From Diogma glabrata (Eukaryota > Arthropoda > Insecta > Diptera > Cylindrotomidae), in NCBI GenBank assembly GCA_963693315.1, contig OY856186.1, positions 371,220,850-371,284,849 of the forward strand: 64,000 nucleotides of DNA, read 5' to 3'. The position numbers and the translations under genes were made by a program. How positions within the stretch are numbered: the first letter of the stretch is position 1; every line of letters starts with the position of its first letter. Positions 36,571 through 48,412 of this stretch are shown piece after piece. The notes under the pieces are model-generated. The model was not told where the DNA came from. It made no database searches and saw only the letters and a program-made list of their open reading frames with translations.

Positions 36571-36714
36571 TGTTAAGGATAGTATTTCCAGTCTATTAAA
36601 AGTTATAAAACAGCTGGTGCATTGCGTAATGTGGTCTGTGGGCAGGATAAAGTTAAATAAATTGGTATTAAAATATAATTAAAGAGTACTTCACCTTACA
36701 GGTTGGTAGCAGAG
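36571..36714 (+). mobile_element. Candidate short LTR with initiator-Met primer site
   Basis: A 130-bp segment begins TGTTAAGG and ends CCTTACA. After GGT it is followed by TGGTAGCAGAG (36704-36714), which is complementary to the last 11 nt of animal initiator tRNA-Met with CCA. Copia-type elements use such sites and can have very short LTRs. No second LTR and no clear gag or pol follow, so this is a solo 5' end or coincidence. Confidence 0.4.
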
Positions 36715-38190
36715 CTTAACGAGTTCGTGTGGTGTGAATTTATGTCATACTAAATTATGGTTCCACTTTCCTGGTTTGAAGCATCCGTTACACATCTTAC
36801 ATTGTTAGGTAAGAGTTTTATCCCATCGTAAGGTATTGAAAAGCTGACATTATACAGTGCTCTATTGTTTATCTAAAGCTTGCCGCTATCGTATATTCAT
36901 GGATCAAGACACGTGAATGAATCTTACCTTTGCACAAACAGTATACGTATAAGTAGCCGGTCACTAGCAAACCTGCTGCTTTTCGGTAGTGGAGGACAAC
37001 TTGCATAGATTAACACATTAGCAAACTTAAGTCCCACCTCCAGAACAGTAATATCTAGCTAAACCCTAGAGCATCTAATGCCCAAAAAAAAATTAAATAC
37101 TGATTAAACAAACTTCCCAAAGCATGTTTCTGCATGGGCAATATTTTGTTTTAAAAAACTAGGGTAACTGGCGTGCATAAAAATGAAATTAATCTTTGTT
37201 TCAAGATAAGTGGAAGTGTGACCGTTTACTAACTAACGTTCGCGCTCTGCAACTCATGCATATCTATTTGACTAGCAAAATCTCATGCATTTATTCGTAA
37301 TTTACAAATGACGGTAAAAATAGAAGTCCTTCGACGCAAAAAATCTTAATCTCATTAATACATACATATATCAGTTTTACAGCAGAATCACTTACACGTT
37401 TAACTGCAGAATAAATTTTTCATAACTTACTTACTCGTATTCGCTTCTACTATAGTTTCAATTTAGAAATCGTTACTAATGTGTTACTAATGAATAGTGT
37501 TACTAATGAATGTCAGTTCGAATTCCCCACGAAACACATCAACAGATTTTCCAAGAAAAAATGTCAAATGATTGTGCAAAAATTCCCATGATTTTAACAG
37601 TTACTTGAACTGAATCACTGCTAAAAACTTCCCATATGGCAAAATAAATATTTTATGTTCATATAATGCTTTAAAAGTATAATATCTTGATCGGAAAAAA
37701 CTAATACATCATTTAACAAATTAAAATTGCTTATCCTCCTTCCCGAGAGCCAGAATATTTTTTTTAATAAAAAGTGTTGTTATAGGACATAATATGTGCC
37801 ACACCAACACATAGATACCTTTTAAGACTAAGTCCAACCACAACATGCGTTCTGAGGTGTTGATGAACTCTATTTTTAACCTTTGTGGATTGAACGCCCC
37901 CGAGACTTAATCGATTACACATCACAGTACATAGTCAATAGGTGATGCCATTCGTGTTCTTTAACGACCCATAATATCGAAAACTGAACAGGATCATTTT
38001 TGATTGACTTCATACAACTCTGTTCTCAAATTAAACAAATATTTCAAAAACACAAGTACTTTTTGTTTTACATATACACTTTGTATGCCAAGAGTGAAGT
38101 CGATCAAAAATGATCGGGTTGAGCGTCCGTCGTCCAGATCCTGAATTTCTTCAGGTAGTAATCACTGAGTTGTAACAAATGTATGTCAAT
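36715..38190. other. No gene recognised
   Basis: A short frame starting near 36757 (MVPLSWFEASVTHL) stops after about 24 codons. A small tandem of GTGTTACTAATGAAT lies at about 37470-37510. The rest is AT-rich. Confidence 0.45.
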
Positions 38191-38194
38191 ATAA

Positions 38195-40285
38195 CAGTCA
38201 AATATGGAGGGGCTGAAATCTCAAGCTCTGAGATAGCAAGACTTCGGTCTGGGTTAAGGATTTTGATATAGTTTTCGGCAAAAAACTTTTACGAGGACAT
38301 GGTTTTTAGTTTTGGGCAGCGATGTATATCAAACATAACTCTTTGTTAAAGTACATGTATTTTTTTTTTCTCTGTTTAGAAATTTATTACAAAACTAACA
38401 CGAAACATCTATACGTTGCCGGAAAATCATAACAGATCATAAACTAACATGATTTAGAAAAAAGATGATACACTCAGCATACTACTCAAAAACCTTTCCA
38501 TTTAGCGTTTCGAGAACATATTACAAAATCACAAATTCATATTTCTTTCAAAATTCCAAAAATATTGTAAAATAAAAAATTCAAACTTTTTTCAAACAAA
38601 ATTCTAAAAATATTTCAAAAATTATTACAAAATCACAGATTAAAACTTTTTTCAAAAATTCTAAAAATATTGCAAAAATTATAACAAAATCAAAAATGGT
38701 AACTTTCCAAAATTATAAAAACTACAATAAAATCAAATATTTGTCATTTGTAAAATCAAATATATATATACTTTTTCTAAATCTAATAATATTCCAAAAA
38801 TTCTTAAAAATTCAAAAATTGAAACTTTTTTTAAAATTCTAAAAATATATATACAAATTAAAAAATTTTTTTTTCAAAATTCTAAAAATATTCTAAAAAT
38901 TGGAATAAAATGAAACATATACACTTTTTCTAAATTCTAATAATATTCAAAAAATTCTTAAAAATTCAAAAATTCAAACTTTTCCGAAACTAAAAATATT
39001 GCAAAAATAACGATATCAAAAGTTGAAACTTTTTCCAAAAATATAAAAGTTATAATAAAATCAAAAATTTAAAATTTTTCAAAATTCTAAAAACATTCCA
39101 AAAATTCTTACAAAATCAAAAATTGAAACTTTTTCAAAATTCCAAAAATATTTCAAAAACTATAACAAATTCAAAAATGTGCATGTCCAATTTCATTTTC
39201 AATTACATTTTCAGCAAACTATTCAAAAACCTTCCATTTAGCGATTCGAGAAAATATTACAAAATCACAAATTCATATTTCTTTCCAAATTCCAAAACTA
39301 TTGTAAAAATTAAATAAAATCAAACTTTTTTCAAAATTCTAAAAATATTCCAAAAATTATTACAAAATCAAAAATTGAAACTTTTTTCAAAATTCCAAAA
39401 ACTATAATAAATCAAAAATTTAAAATTTTTCAAAATTCCAAAAATTCTTAGAAAATCAAAAATTAAAACTTTTTCCAAAATTCTAAAAATATTGCAAAAA
39501 TTATTACAAAATCAAAAATACAAACTTTTTTCAAAATTCCAAAAATATTTCAAAAACTATAACAAATTTAAAAATGTCCATGCCCAAATTCATGTTCATT
39601 TACATTTACGTCATATAAACAGCTACATTTTTTTTTCAAAAAATTTGGCTAGAAAAATTAATGAAATCATTTTTTGACACACTTGACATTATTTTTTGAC
39701 AAACTTATAATGCCATAATTCTCTATAATAATAATAAAATTTCATGTCATAGAAATTATTAATTTTATTTTTTCCCAAAAAATTGGGTAAAAAAATAAAT
39801 AAAAATCTTTCTTTTGACACACTTGACAACATTTTTTTGACAGACTTATAATGCAATAATCTAGTTTTTGGTCTCACATACCAATCCCTACCATCAAGAT
39901 TTCTCCAAATTCAATGTTCCTACTCGTAATCACTTAGAAATTAACGTTTTTTAAACCAAAAATATGAAAATTTGCTGTTTTTGACAAACTTAATGTTTTT
40001 TTTGACACACTTCCGGTACAGTTATCGAACACAGCGTCCTTTCGGACCTGTCCCTTAAGTATACCTATTTTTAGAAAAAAAATTTTTTGAAATCCCTCCA
40101 GCAGTTTCCCCTGCAGCGTAGGTAATGACGGCCGGCTGGCCGGCCGGCAGACAGACATACATTTTTTTTGCTTTTTTAGAATCAGTAGGTCCTAAAACGT
40201 CGAGAAATGCCAAAAAAGTGGAGGTAAGAATTTCAATTTGGCTCATGAATGTAATAATTAGGTCTTTCAGACCGAAGTAATAACA
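38195..40285 (-). mobile_element. F1 repeat family, copy 2 (long)
   Basis: Inverted relative to copy 1 at 13981. It holds GACTTCGGTCT at 38240 and AGACCGAAGT at 40269, the GGCCGGCTGGCCGGCCGGC run near 40131, and the AGCGTCCTTTCGGACCTGTC block near 40034. The internal minisatellite of about 55-60 bp units is expanded to roughly 1.1 kb (38500-39600), versus about 0.43 kb in copy 1. No protein. Confidence 0.8.
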
Positions 40286-41990
40286 AAAACTTATTACTGG
40301 AAGTGACAAACTGGAAGAGACAAACTGAAAGTAACAAACTGGAAGTTGGAATGCAGAACTGTTACAAATCATTCTCCAAGCATATATACCAAGTTTAATC
40401 AAAATTAATTATCAGGAACTGATGTTATTGAAATTTCAAATAAACAAGTGCTCGGGAGGCCGCCCACCACTTACCTAATATCGTTCAAAAACTTGTCAGA
40501 TCTATGTCATTCAAATCTCCATCTTCTATAAAAGCATAATCAAAATCGATGCTCCTAACAAACATTTATAACAAAGTGTGAAAAGTCAGCAGTTGTTTGT
40601 TGGACCCTCACCACTTTGATCAATGTGTCCCAAAAACTGATCGTTATCTTCTCACACTTTCATAAGTTTCATCATAATCACTTCATTACTGTAGCACACT
40701 GCAGTGCGCATAAGGACACAGAAAAAAATTTAAAAAAATTGCAAAAACACAATTTATACCGGAAGTGAAAAACCGGAAGATGGGATGCAGAACTGTTGTG
40801 AACCGTTAAATGCTTATGTACCAGGTTTCATCCAATTCGTTTATCAGGTACAGATATTATTGAGCTTTGAAAATAACAGGTGCTCGGGGAACCCCTACCA
40901 CTTTGTTCAATATCGCTCAAAAACTAATCAGCACTTTCCCATACAAGTTTGCATCTTTTTTAAAGTGTCATCAAAATTCATTCACAAACGAATGCTGCAC
41001 TGAAAAAAAAGTTGAAGTTCATGACAACCTCATCTCGAAGTTGGCAGTTGATTATTCATGCAAAGAAAAATTATTTGCAAACAATTTCACTGTGATTGGG
41101 ACAACTACACGATAACATTTTCCTAACAACAGAATGAGGTTTATTTAAAATATAAAGTGTTATATCCAATATAACAGTAGTTGAATAAAGATAGTAACCA
41201 TTTCCCTGAAAAAAAATTTCTTTGGCCTTATATCATGAATTTTTCATTTTAAAGTTTAAGTATTTAAGTTTAATTGTAACTATAACTAAACTATATTAAG
41301 TTTAATTGTAACTATTGTAACTATAACTTAACTATATTATTTTCACATAAATATTTCGTGTGATTGTCTCAACTTCATCGATTTATAATTGTAGAGTTGT
41401 TGAAGCAATTTCGTAGTTTGATTCGCCATATGTGACCGCACGGTGAGGTTGAGACAATTGCATTTCGATTGGAAGATTTCGATTTCGTTTTTTTCAGTGA
41501 TGTATGCTACCAACAAACATTAAAAACATAGTGAAAAAACCATCTGTTGTATGGTGAACCCCCGACCATTTGTCCAATGTACCCCAAAAGCTTATAAATC
41601 TTTTTCATATTGATTTAAACCTTTTACCAACGATTCATGAAAATCGTTGTGAGACTGTAGGCTACAGTAGGCATAAACATTTACAAAAAAATTTTTTCAC
41701 CGGAAGTGACAAACCGGAAGTTGGTATGCAGAACTATTGGTATGCAGAACTAACAGTACTAAAACCTTATATACCCAAGTCTCAATAAGATTTAAATCCA
41801 GGATTAGAAGTTATTGAAGATTCAAACTTAACGGTGTTCGGGAGACCCCTGCCATTTTGTCCAATTTTTAAATGAGTCCAGATTTCATTTTCGTGCTAAC
41901 CTGGATCATACACCAAAGTTTCATCAAGATCCTATTGGTTAATGTCCTATGTTAACAGGTTAACATTAATGGAGCAAATTGCGATGATAT
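40286..41990. repeat. F1-related long-period repeats
   Basis: Units starting near 40310, 40757 and 41699 each carry a GGAAGTGA-type motif, GCAGAACT, then TATRTACC and a clause of the type GTTTCATCAAAATC, then a GCTCGGGGAACCCC-like block. Spacing is irregular (about 450 and 940 bp). Fragments also occur at 43690, 45965 and 56640. Noncoding. Confidence 0.6.
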
Positions 41991-42089
41991 TTTGAGATAA
42001 GAAAATATAAAGGACAGGTGACGTTTCAATACGGTTTAATTACTTAGGGTCTCAAGAACACCATTTGTCAAAGATTCATTTTTGCTGGT

Positions 42090-42450
42090 CGGTTTGCTTA
42101 CAGTTCGGCTGTATTCGACTTTCCTGCTTGGCATTAGTCCACATTGATGGTCGGCATGCGTGATGCTTTGCTCATTGGAAAGAGTCAGTTTTGATGATCG
42201 ATAACCACGAAATGCCGGTTCTCATGTCATGAGCAAACCTTGCTTGTTGATATTATTCAGCTTTACAGATGGGTCTGTGTCAGGCTTTTTTGGTTGGTAT
42301 GAGCCAGTGTTACTGGTATGCATAAGAAAACGGTAATGGTTGACATAAGATTTGCTGGTCAGCATGAACCACTGTTGCTGATTCGATTCAGAAAGATTTA
42401 GTGTCCAGTGGGAATCAACTTGGCTGGTTAGCACGAAATGTGGGTGCGAT
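42090..42450. repeat. Degenerate minisatellite (GCTGGTYRGCATGA-type)
   Basis: At least five diverged units contain variants of GCTGGTCAGCATGA followed by CCACTGTTGCTG-like sequence. Unit length varies, about 50-70 bp. No protein. Confidence 0.5.
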
Positions 42451-43685
42451 TCCCTACAACACCAGTTTTGTATAAAGAGTTGCGAGCTTGTTTGTCTCGG
42501 GTAATTTAATTTAACTTAATTTAACCGGTTCATGATTTCATCAATACAATTTTCCTAATCGTTATTCACCCTTTACTGAATCGATTTTAAATGAATTAAT
42601 GAGATTTTATGTAACACAAAAATTATTGTAAACTACCAACTTTTTCTAATTTAATTTTCAATTAATATTTGTAATTTTACTTGATTTATTAAAATTAAGA
42701 TGAACAAATTGATTGGGAAACTTAATTGATTCACTTACAATCAACGGCAATTATTGATTACCAACGATAATGGTTTTCTAATGTTGACTTATTTGAAGAA
42801 AATTAATGATGTATAGATAATTTCAATTGCAATAATTATAGTAATTTTAGTAGTTTTGAACAATTGACATGATATATCCGTTGTTTTTTATCGTTGTTGT
42901 AAAAGTTTGGAAATTTAACAGAACTGTTTGTTTTTTTTTTGTCTGTCATATTTCGCAATCATTTTGAATCAGGTCGATTCAAAAATTGCTTTATCATCAT
43001 TTCTTGTGAACAAAAAATGAATATAATTTATAACTGTAAGCTTGAATTATTTTTGTGTTAAGTACAAGGTATGAACTTGAATCGCGATGTTATGTTGCTA
43101 AATCAAAAACAAAAATAATTCTGACCTCTTGATTCAACGTCATTGTGAACGGTAGTAGTTAGTTTATGAATTCATTCCAAAACACTTTGCCTCAAAACGA
43201 TTGTCAGATACAATTGTTGTGTAACAATAACAAATTAATTGTTGGAATGTTGTTACCAGTTGCCACCAATTTAAATTGATACTGTTATTTTTTATTTTTT
43301 GATACTTGAATGATTTATTTTTTTTTTACTATAAACCAAAAAACATTGATTCAATTCAAACAATTTCTAAACGAATCGCCAAATTGATGCAAAGAAAGTA
43401 GATCTTAAGTTTAATGTTGTTTTGTTTTAAGAAAAAAATATATTTGCTGTATATTTAATGCAAACATTCTAATTATCATTCGATTTATTATATCCGATTC
43501 TATAAAACATTTATCGTGAAAGTTAAATTATTGTAATTATTTTTTGTCAGACATTATGTTTTGTCTTTATTTATTGTCTAAGAATAATTTTCGCTGATCT
43601 ATTGTCTATCCACTTTATTCAATATGTAATTATTGTTTTGTTATAAAAACTTTACACAACTTAAGCTAATTTTATTCTTTTGCTT
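42451..43685. other. AT-rich stretch, no gene seen
   Basis: No supported feature. Confidence 0.5.
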
Positions 43686-43689
43686 CTTT

Positions 43690-43929
43690 AACAGGAACGA
43701 CTAAGTTCCAACCGGTGTGAAACTATATTTGTACCTTTTTTAAAGTGCAATCGAAATGAGTTCACTAACGAATTATGTATGCTCCCAACAAACATAAAAT
43801 TGGTAAAAATCACCTGTTGTATGGTGGTCACAATTTGTCTAATGAAACCCAAAAGAAAGCTAATAAAATCTTTCTCATAATGATTCAAATATTTGACCAT
43901 CGTTTCATGAAATTCGAATTGTAACTGTA
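43690..43929. repeat. F1-related fragment
   Basis: Shares CTCCCAACAAACAT, CTGTTGTATGGTG and a CGTTTCATGAAA-like tail with 41510-41660. It ends at the insertion point of the element at 43930. Confidence 0.6.
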
Positions 43930-43989
43930 CCCGACTGGAAATTAGTTCAGGGAACCCCGATTATGATCAGATCCGGATCAGATTTTCCG

Positions 43990-44220
43990 TAATACGGCCA
44001 TCTGATCAGTTCCTGATCAGCGTACAGTACCGTTTCCCTTGATCCGGCCATCTGATCAGTTCCTGATCAGCGTACAGTACCGTTTCCCTTGATCCGGCTA
44101 TCTGATCAGTTACTGATCAGCGTGCAGTACTTTATCCGTTGATCCGGCTATCTGATCTGTTACTGATCAGCGTGCAGTACTTTATCCGTTGATCCAGTCA
44201 TACGATCAGTTTCTGATCGA
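43990..44220. repeat. 50-bp subterminal GATC array in copy A
   Basis: GATCAGCG recurs at 44014, 44064, 44114 and 44164. There are two unit types: one with GTACAGTACCGTTTCCCTT (first two) and one with GTGCAGTACTTTATCCGTT (next two), plus a partial unit. Each unit contains an inverted CTGATCAG pair. Confidence 0.9.
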
Positions 44221-44387
44221 AAAAACTCATCTTATCCGATGTTCTGAACTGGATAATAATACAAAATTTAGTTTTTTACCTGATCCATTCTGTATACAAT
44301 ATTGCTCATTAAACAATAAATTCGTTTTTAATGGTATAACTGAATTATTATTTTGATCATATTATCGACGTCATAATAGTACATTTA

Positions 44388-44982
44388 CCCGAGCAGAAAT
44401 TAGTTAGGGAAAACCTGAATACAGTCAGGTCGTGATCAGGGTCTGGTCAGTCCTACAAGGGCAATCCCTATTAGAGCAAGCTGATGTGGGCCTGTTCAGG
44501 GCCTGATTTAGAATACCCTTTTAGGGTTAACCTTATTTGAATATATCCGGCCCGGATCAGGTTTCTCGTATTTGACCCCTAGCTGAAATTTCAATTGGTT
44601 AAAATTCACTAGAGTATTATCCATTTTAGAAATATATAGTTAAAATCGTTTCATGCATAATTTAGTTATAGCTTCTCGGCTGAAAGACTATAATAATAGT
44701 CATTAAGGTGGTATGGAAGTTTTAATTTTTTCCATTGTAATTTGATTAATTTATGTATATAATATATAAATATATATCAGGGTCTGGTCCGGATATCCCA
44801 ATCAGGGCCTGATCCGATTATCCCAATCAGGGTCTGATCCGGTAATCCCAATCAGGACCTGATAGGGCAAAAGTGTTACACTCATGATCAGGGCCCAATC
44901 AGGCTGTCCTACCAATGCCTGATCCGGGTTAGAGCAAACCTGATCAGGGCCTTACTTGAGCCCTGACAAATTTCTGCTCGGG
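44388..44982. mobile_element. Nested 595-bp relative (CCCGAGC family)
   Basis: Ends read CCCGAGCAGAAATTAGTTAG and, inverted, CCCGAGCAGAAATTTGTCAG, flanked by TA on both sides. The internal 25-bp array of CAGGGTCTGATCCGGTAAT-like units starts at 44778, 44803, 44828 and 44853. Copy B lacks this insertion. The terminal motif resembles that of the host element, so both likely use a similar transposase. Confidence 0.88.
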
Positions 44983-45619
44983 TACTTAACTTAAAATTTT
45001 TTTGTGCAAACAATTTTCTCATTCTTCACTAATTTTTAATAACTTTTTTAAAAGTTAATTATAATATACTTAACTGTAGACTGAATCTATTTAATTGTTT
45101 AATATTTTGTAGTACAAATAGTAAGTACAAATTTATTGTAGAATCGAAAACAGCATTGTCAAACTTACAGTTGTGAGGGATCTTGCTTATTAACCTTAAA
45201 GCATATAATTTAAATTTTTATCCTGCATCTCCTCTTTACTCAAGAATTTCCAGATGTTTTTTGTTAGCAGTAATTGGTGAAATATTTATTATGCTCAAAA
45301 ATTATTCTATTTGAAATATGACAAGTGATCTAAAGCAGGTATGGGTGAAGTTAGTTTTCGAATCCAAACTTGGATCCATACCTTCATAAGAGCCTATGTG
45401 ACAAAGAGTTTTATGATACCATTGGAAAAATCATCAATAATGCCAAAACTTGGACTAAATAAAATAAAAATAAGAAATAATTAACAAACTTACTGTTTAA
45501 ATATATAAGCATTTGAAGTGTACTTGAAATTATGAATAAAATTAAGAAAAAATGGTAATATTTTTTTCATTTATTTAATATCAAATTAATATTTAAGAAC
45601 AAAATTAATTCTAAACCTT

Positions 45620-45815
45620 TGAACGGATCTGGTATGGATCTCTTGACCAGACCGGACATGAAACTGTTGAATGGATCCGGCATGGATCTTTAAGATAGAT
45701 CCGGAATAGATCTTTGAAATGGATCCGGAATGGATCTTTGAAATAGATCCGGAATGGATCTTTGAAATGGATCCGGCATGGATCATTTAAACGGATCCTG
45801 TACGGATCATATATG
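45620..45815. repeat. 24-bp subterminal array in copy A
   Basis: The unit GGATCTTTGAAATGGATCCG(GAAT) has a period of 24, so both strands stay open and give 8-residue protein repeats that are not genes. Confidence 0.9.
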
Positions 45816-45964
45816 GCGTGACGATTTTTAATCATGTCCGGATCACGAGGCCTGATTCATCCCTGATCAGTCTTCAGGCAATCCTGATCCGGATCGGACC
45901 CTATACTGATCTAATTTCTAGTCGGGTAGGCGATAGTCGAGATAAACATATTAAAATTTTAAAA

Positions 45965-46175
45965 AAAATTGTCACCGGCAGTTGGAACGCAGTAATATTG
46001 GAAACAGTACTAAAAATTTATAGACAAAGTCTCGATAAGATTCTGGATTAGAAGTTATTAAAGACTCGATGTTCGGGAGACTCAACCTATTTTGTTCAAT
46101 TTTAAAATTAATCCAGATCTCCAATTTTCAAGTGATACCGAATTACATACCAAAGTATCATTAGGATCCCATGCG
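45965..46175. repeat. F1-related fragment
   Basis: Contains CACCGGCAGTTGGAACGCAG, AAGTCTCGATAAGATT and ATTAGAAGTTATT, in the same order as 41699-41830. It lies just outside the right end of copy A. Confidence 0.6.
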
Positions 46176-46314
46176 TTTTAGTTAACTACCCACACACCAA
46201 CCCAAAACCAAACACTAACGCCCACCCACTCACAATACGATAAAAACGTTCATGCATAATGGTTTGAATTTTTAATTTAAATCTAGAATTTTGAATAGAA
46301 ATTGAAGCATTAAG

Positions 46315-46500
46315 GATTTTTGTGAGCAATTTAAACTCAAATAACTTAAAGAAATGAATTTTGTAAGAGAAAAACATCATTTCTCTTATACGTGTTTCGG
46401 ATCGGCTTTGAAACTTCCTTATGAATGCCTTGATTCAAATCCCTAGGCAGACACGCTATCCACTACGCCACCGCTATCCACTACGCTATGGTATTTTAAG
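46315..46500 (-). mobile_element. tRNA-derived SINE copy
   Basis: On the minus strand the head reads GGCGTAGTGGATAGCGTGTC (A box) and GGGATTTGAATC (B-box-like). The A-box segment is duplicated (GCGTAGTGGATAGCG twice). The body contains ACACGTATAAGAGAAATGAT and the end is TTTAAATTGCTCACAAAAA. Related copies are at 4970 and 46745. Confidence 0.65.
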
Positions 46501-46527
46501 CTCAAATTTCATCGTTATTTACCTACT

Positions 46528-46668
46528 CAAGTTAGACATTTCTGTTTTTATTCAATTATCAATTCTGGGGTATTTCTTAGTCTGAATTTAACAAGTTCAA
46601 TTCAAGTTAGACATTTCTGTTTTTATTCAATTATCAATTCTGGTGTATTTCTTAGTCTGAATTTAACA
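46528..46668. repeat. 75-bp tandem duplication
   Basis: CAAGTTAGACATTTCTG recurs 75 bp apart (46528 and 46603). The second unit differs by about one base over the shared part. It lies between two inverted SINE copies. Confidence 0.9.
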
Positions 46669-46744
46669 TATTTCACTGTTTTTCATACTCCATCTATGTT
46701 ACCATTCAATGAATACCTGTGTGATCTACGAGCATGGAAGATAA

Positions 46745-46940
46745 TTTCCAACTAGTGGAGATGGCCACTAACACTAATCCGATCAAGGCACTGATGAGAA
46801 AGGTTCAAATCCGATCTAAAACACATATAAGAGAAATGCAGTTATTCTCTGAGAAAAATCGAACCATAACTTCGAATTGATAAAATTCAAATTATTTCCT
46901 TAGTAGCTTGAGTTCAAATTCTCACAAAAAGCTAATCTTC
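46745..46940 (+). mobile_element. tRNA-derived SINE copy, opposite orientation
   Basis: A B box (GGTTCAAATCC, 46803-46813) is followed by CACATATAAGAGAAATGCAG and ends in GAGTTCAAATTCTCACAAAAA-like sequence. The A box is weaker (GGCCACTAACACTAATCC). It faces the copy at 46315. Confidence 0.6.
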
Positions 46941-47256
46941 TTGTCTAGAGTTCTCCTAAATAATACAAGAATTTGATTAATATTTCGCAAAACGTTCGTG
47001 AGATCGATGTTAAAAAGGGGAGAAAAACTTCCAACCTGTCATGTTTAGATGAAAAGCTGCGCCAGTCGTACATTACTAACATGCAGTTTCATGCGTGTTT
47101 TTGTTTTGCAATATACATTATTTTTACTACAATTAATTAAAAACAAATTTGGCTTATGTTTTTGTGAGCTGTATTTATTTTTAATATTTTCAAATCTTAA
47201 AGTTCATCTTTTAATAATAAAATTTATATATGTATGATCATGCACAAAAACCATGC

Positions 47257-47478
47257 CCAACAAACATCGCGTGCGTCATGGAATTTCCATGGCGTGCTAA
47301 CACTTTATGACATATCTTTGCGCTCGTTGTGCGTACATTTTTTCGCATCTCCTTGTCGTTATAAAATGACGGCACTATGATAACCACATGCGGATGCACT
47401 TTGACGTATAAGTGATAAGATGCCATGACGCACGTGACCACATTGTGCTAACATTGTGCCGCCACAGTGTTTGTGGGG
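47257..47478. mobile_element. MITE in unit 1 (CCCAACAAACA ends)
   Basis: Starts CCCAACAAACATCGCG and ends CCGCCACAGTGTTTGTGGGG, which gives imperfect inverted ends. The same element is at 51488-51698, with derived ends at 52461 and 53051 (TTTGTTGGG). Noncoding. Confidence 0.65.
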
Positions 47479-47689
47479 ATTTTTGGTAACGTCATTGCGA
47501 CAAATGAAGATTGCGGACGTATTTCGAAGTTTTAAAATGAAAATGTATGTGTTATTTGCATTTGTTATTTACCCGACTAATTAGATCAGTATAGGGTCCG
47601 ATCCGGATCAGGATTGCCTGAAGACTGATCAGGGATGAATCAGGCCTCCTGATCCGGACATGATGAAAAATCGTCACGCCATATATGAT

Positions 47690-47880
47690 CCGTACAGGAT
47701 CCGTTTAAATGATCCATGCCGGATACATTTCAAAGATCCATTCCGGATCCATTTCAAAGATCCATTCCGGATCCATTTCAAAGATCTATTCCGGATCTAT
47801 CTTAAAGATCCATGCCGGATCCATTCAACAGTTTCATGTCCGGTCTGGTCAAGAGATCCATACCAGATCCGTTCAAAGGT
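47690..47880. repeat. 24-bp subterminal array in copy B
   Basis: Inverse of the array at 45620-45815, with the same 24-bp period (GATCCATTCCGGATCCATTT-like). Confidence 0.88.
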
Positions 47881-48338
47881 TTAGAATTAATTTTGTTCTT
47901 AAATATTAATTTGACATTAAATAAATGAAAAAAATATTACCATTTTTCCTTAATTTTGTTCATAATTTCAAGTACACTTCAAATGCTTATAAATTTAAAC
48001 ACTCAGAAAAAAAAGATAGCTTATTTAACGTAAAGTATATGTAAATTTAACTGAAAATGACGTACGAATTGAGCCAGCGGAGGCATAAGTAAACTAAACA
48101 AAATTGACTAAGTAAAATCTACTTAAAAGCATGTAAAACATTTTTCGCTGTTATGCTACTATTATGCTACCATCTTGTCTCACCGAAAAAATGAAAAAAA
48201 TTTAGTTTTTTTGCAATTATTAATCGTTTTTTTATCAATTCAGGATGAGAGAATTTTATACACGGCAATGATTAACAGCAGTTAAGAAGGGCCCTGTAAA
48301 GATAAAATGCTATTTATTATTAATAATTATTTTGGACT

Positions 48339-48412
48339 TAACCAGGATTCGATCCCCAGACCTCTGTGTACAAAGCAGCAGCATTCACCATTCGTCTATC
48401 TAAATAATTATT
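48339..48412 (-). ncRNA. tRNA-like sequence, probably a SINE head
   Basis: On the minus strand there is an A-box-like TAGACGAATGGTGAATGC and a good B box (GGGGATCGAATCCTGG). The acceptor stem does not close, so it is not a working tRNA. About 110 bp further on, near 48468, the plus strand has another B-box-like GAGGGTTCGATTC. Confidence 0.45.

Larger units (their letters stand above)
43930..45926 (+). mobile_element. TA-flanked DNA transposon, copy A (CCCGACT family)
   Basis: Terminal repeats: CCCGACTGGAAATTAG at the left, with CTAATTTCTAGTCGGG at the right. TA lies on both sides (43928-43929 and 45927-45928). The 5' subterminal zone is a 50-bp GATC-rich array and the 3' subterminal zone a 24-bp GGATCC-rich array. 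The middle is AT-rich noncoding. A related 595-bp element is nested at 44388. Copy B (47572-50976) is inverted. No transposase is present, so it is non-autonomous. Confidence 0.9.

Noticed and set aside
45586..45835. Repeat proteins of the RIHFKDPF type (also at 47660-47909)
   Set aside because: Explained by the 24-bp transposon array, present in several frames and on both strands.
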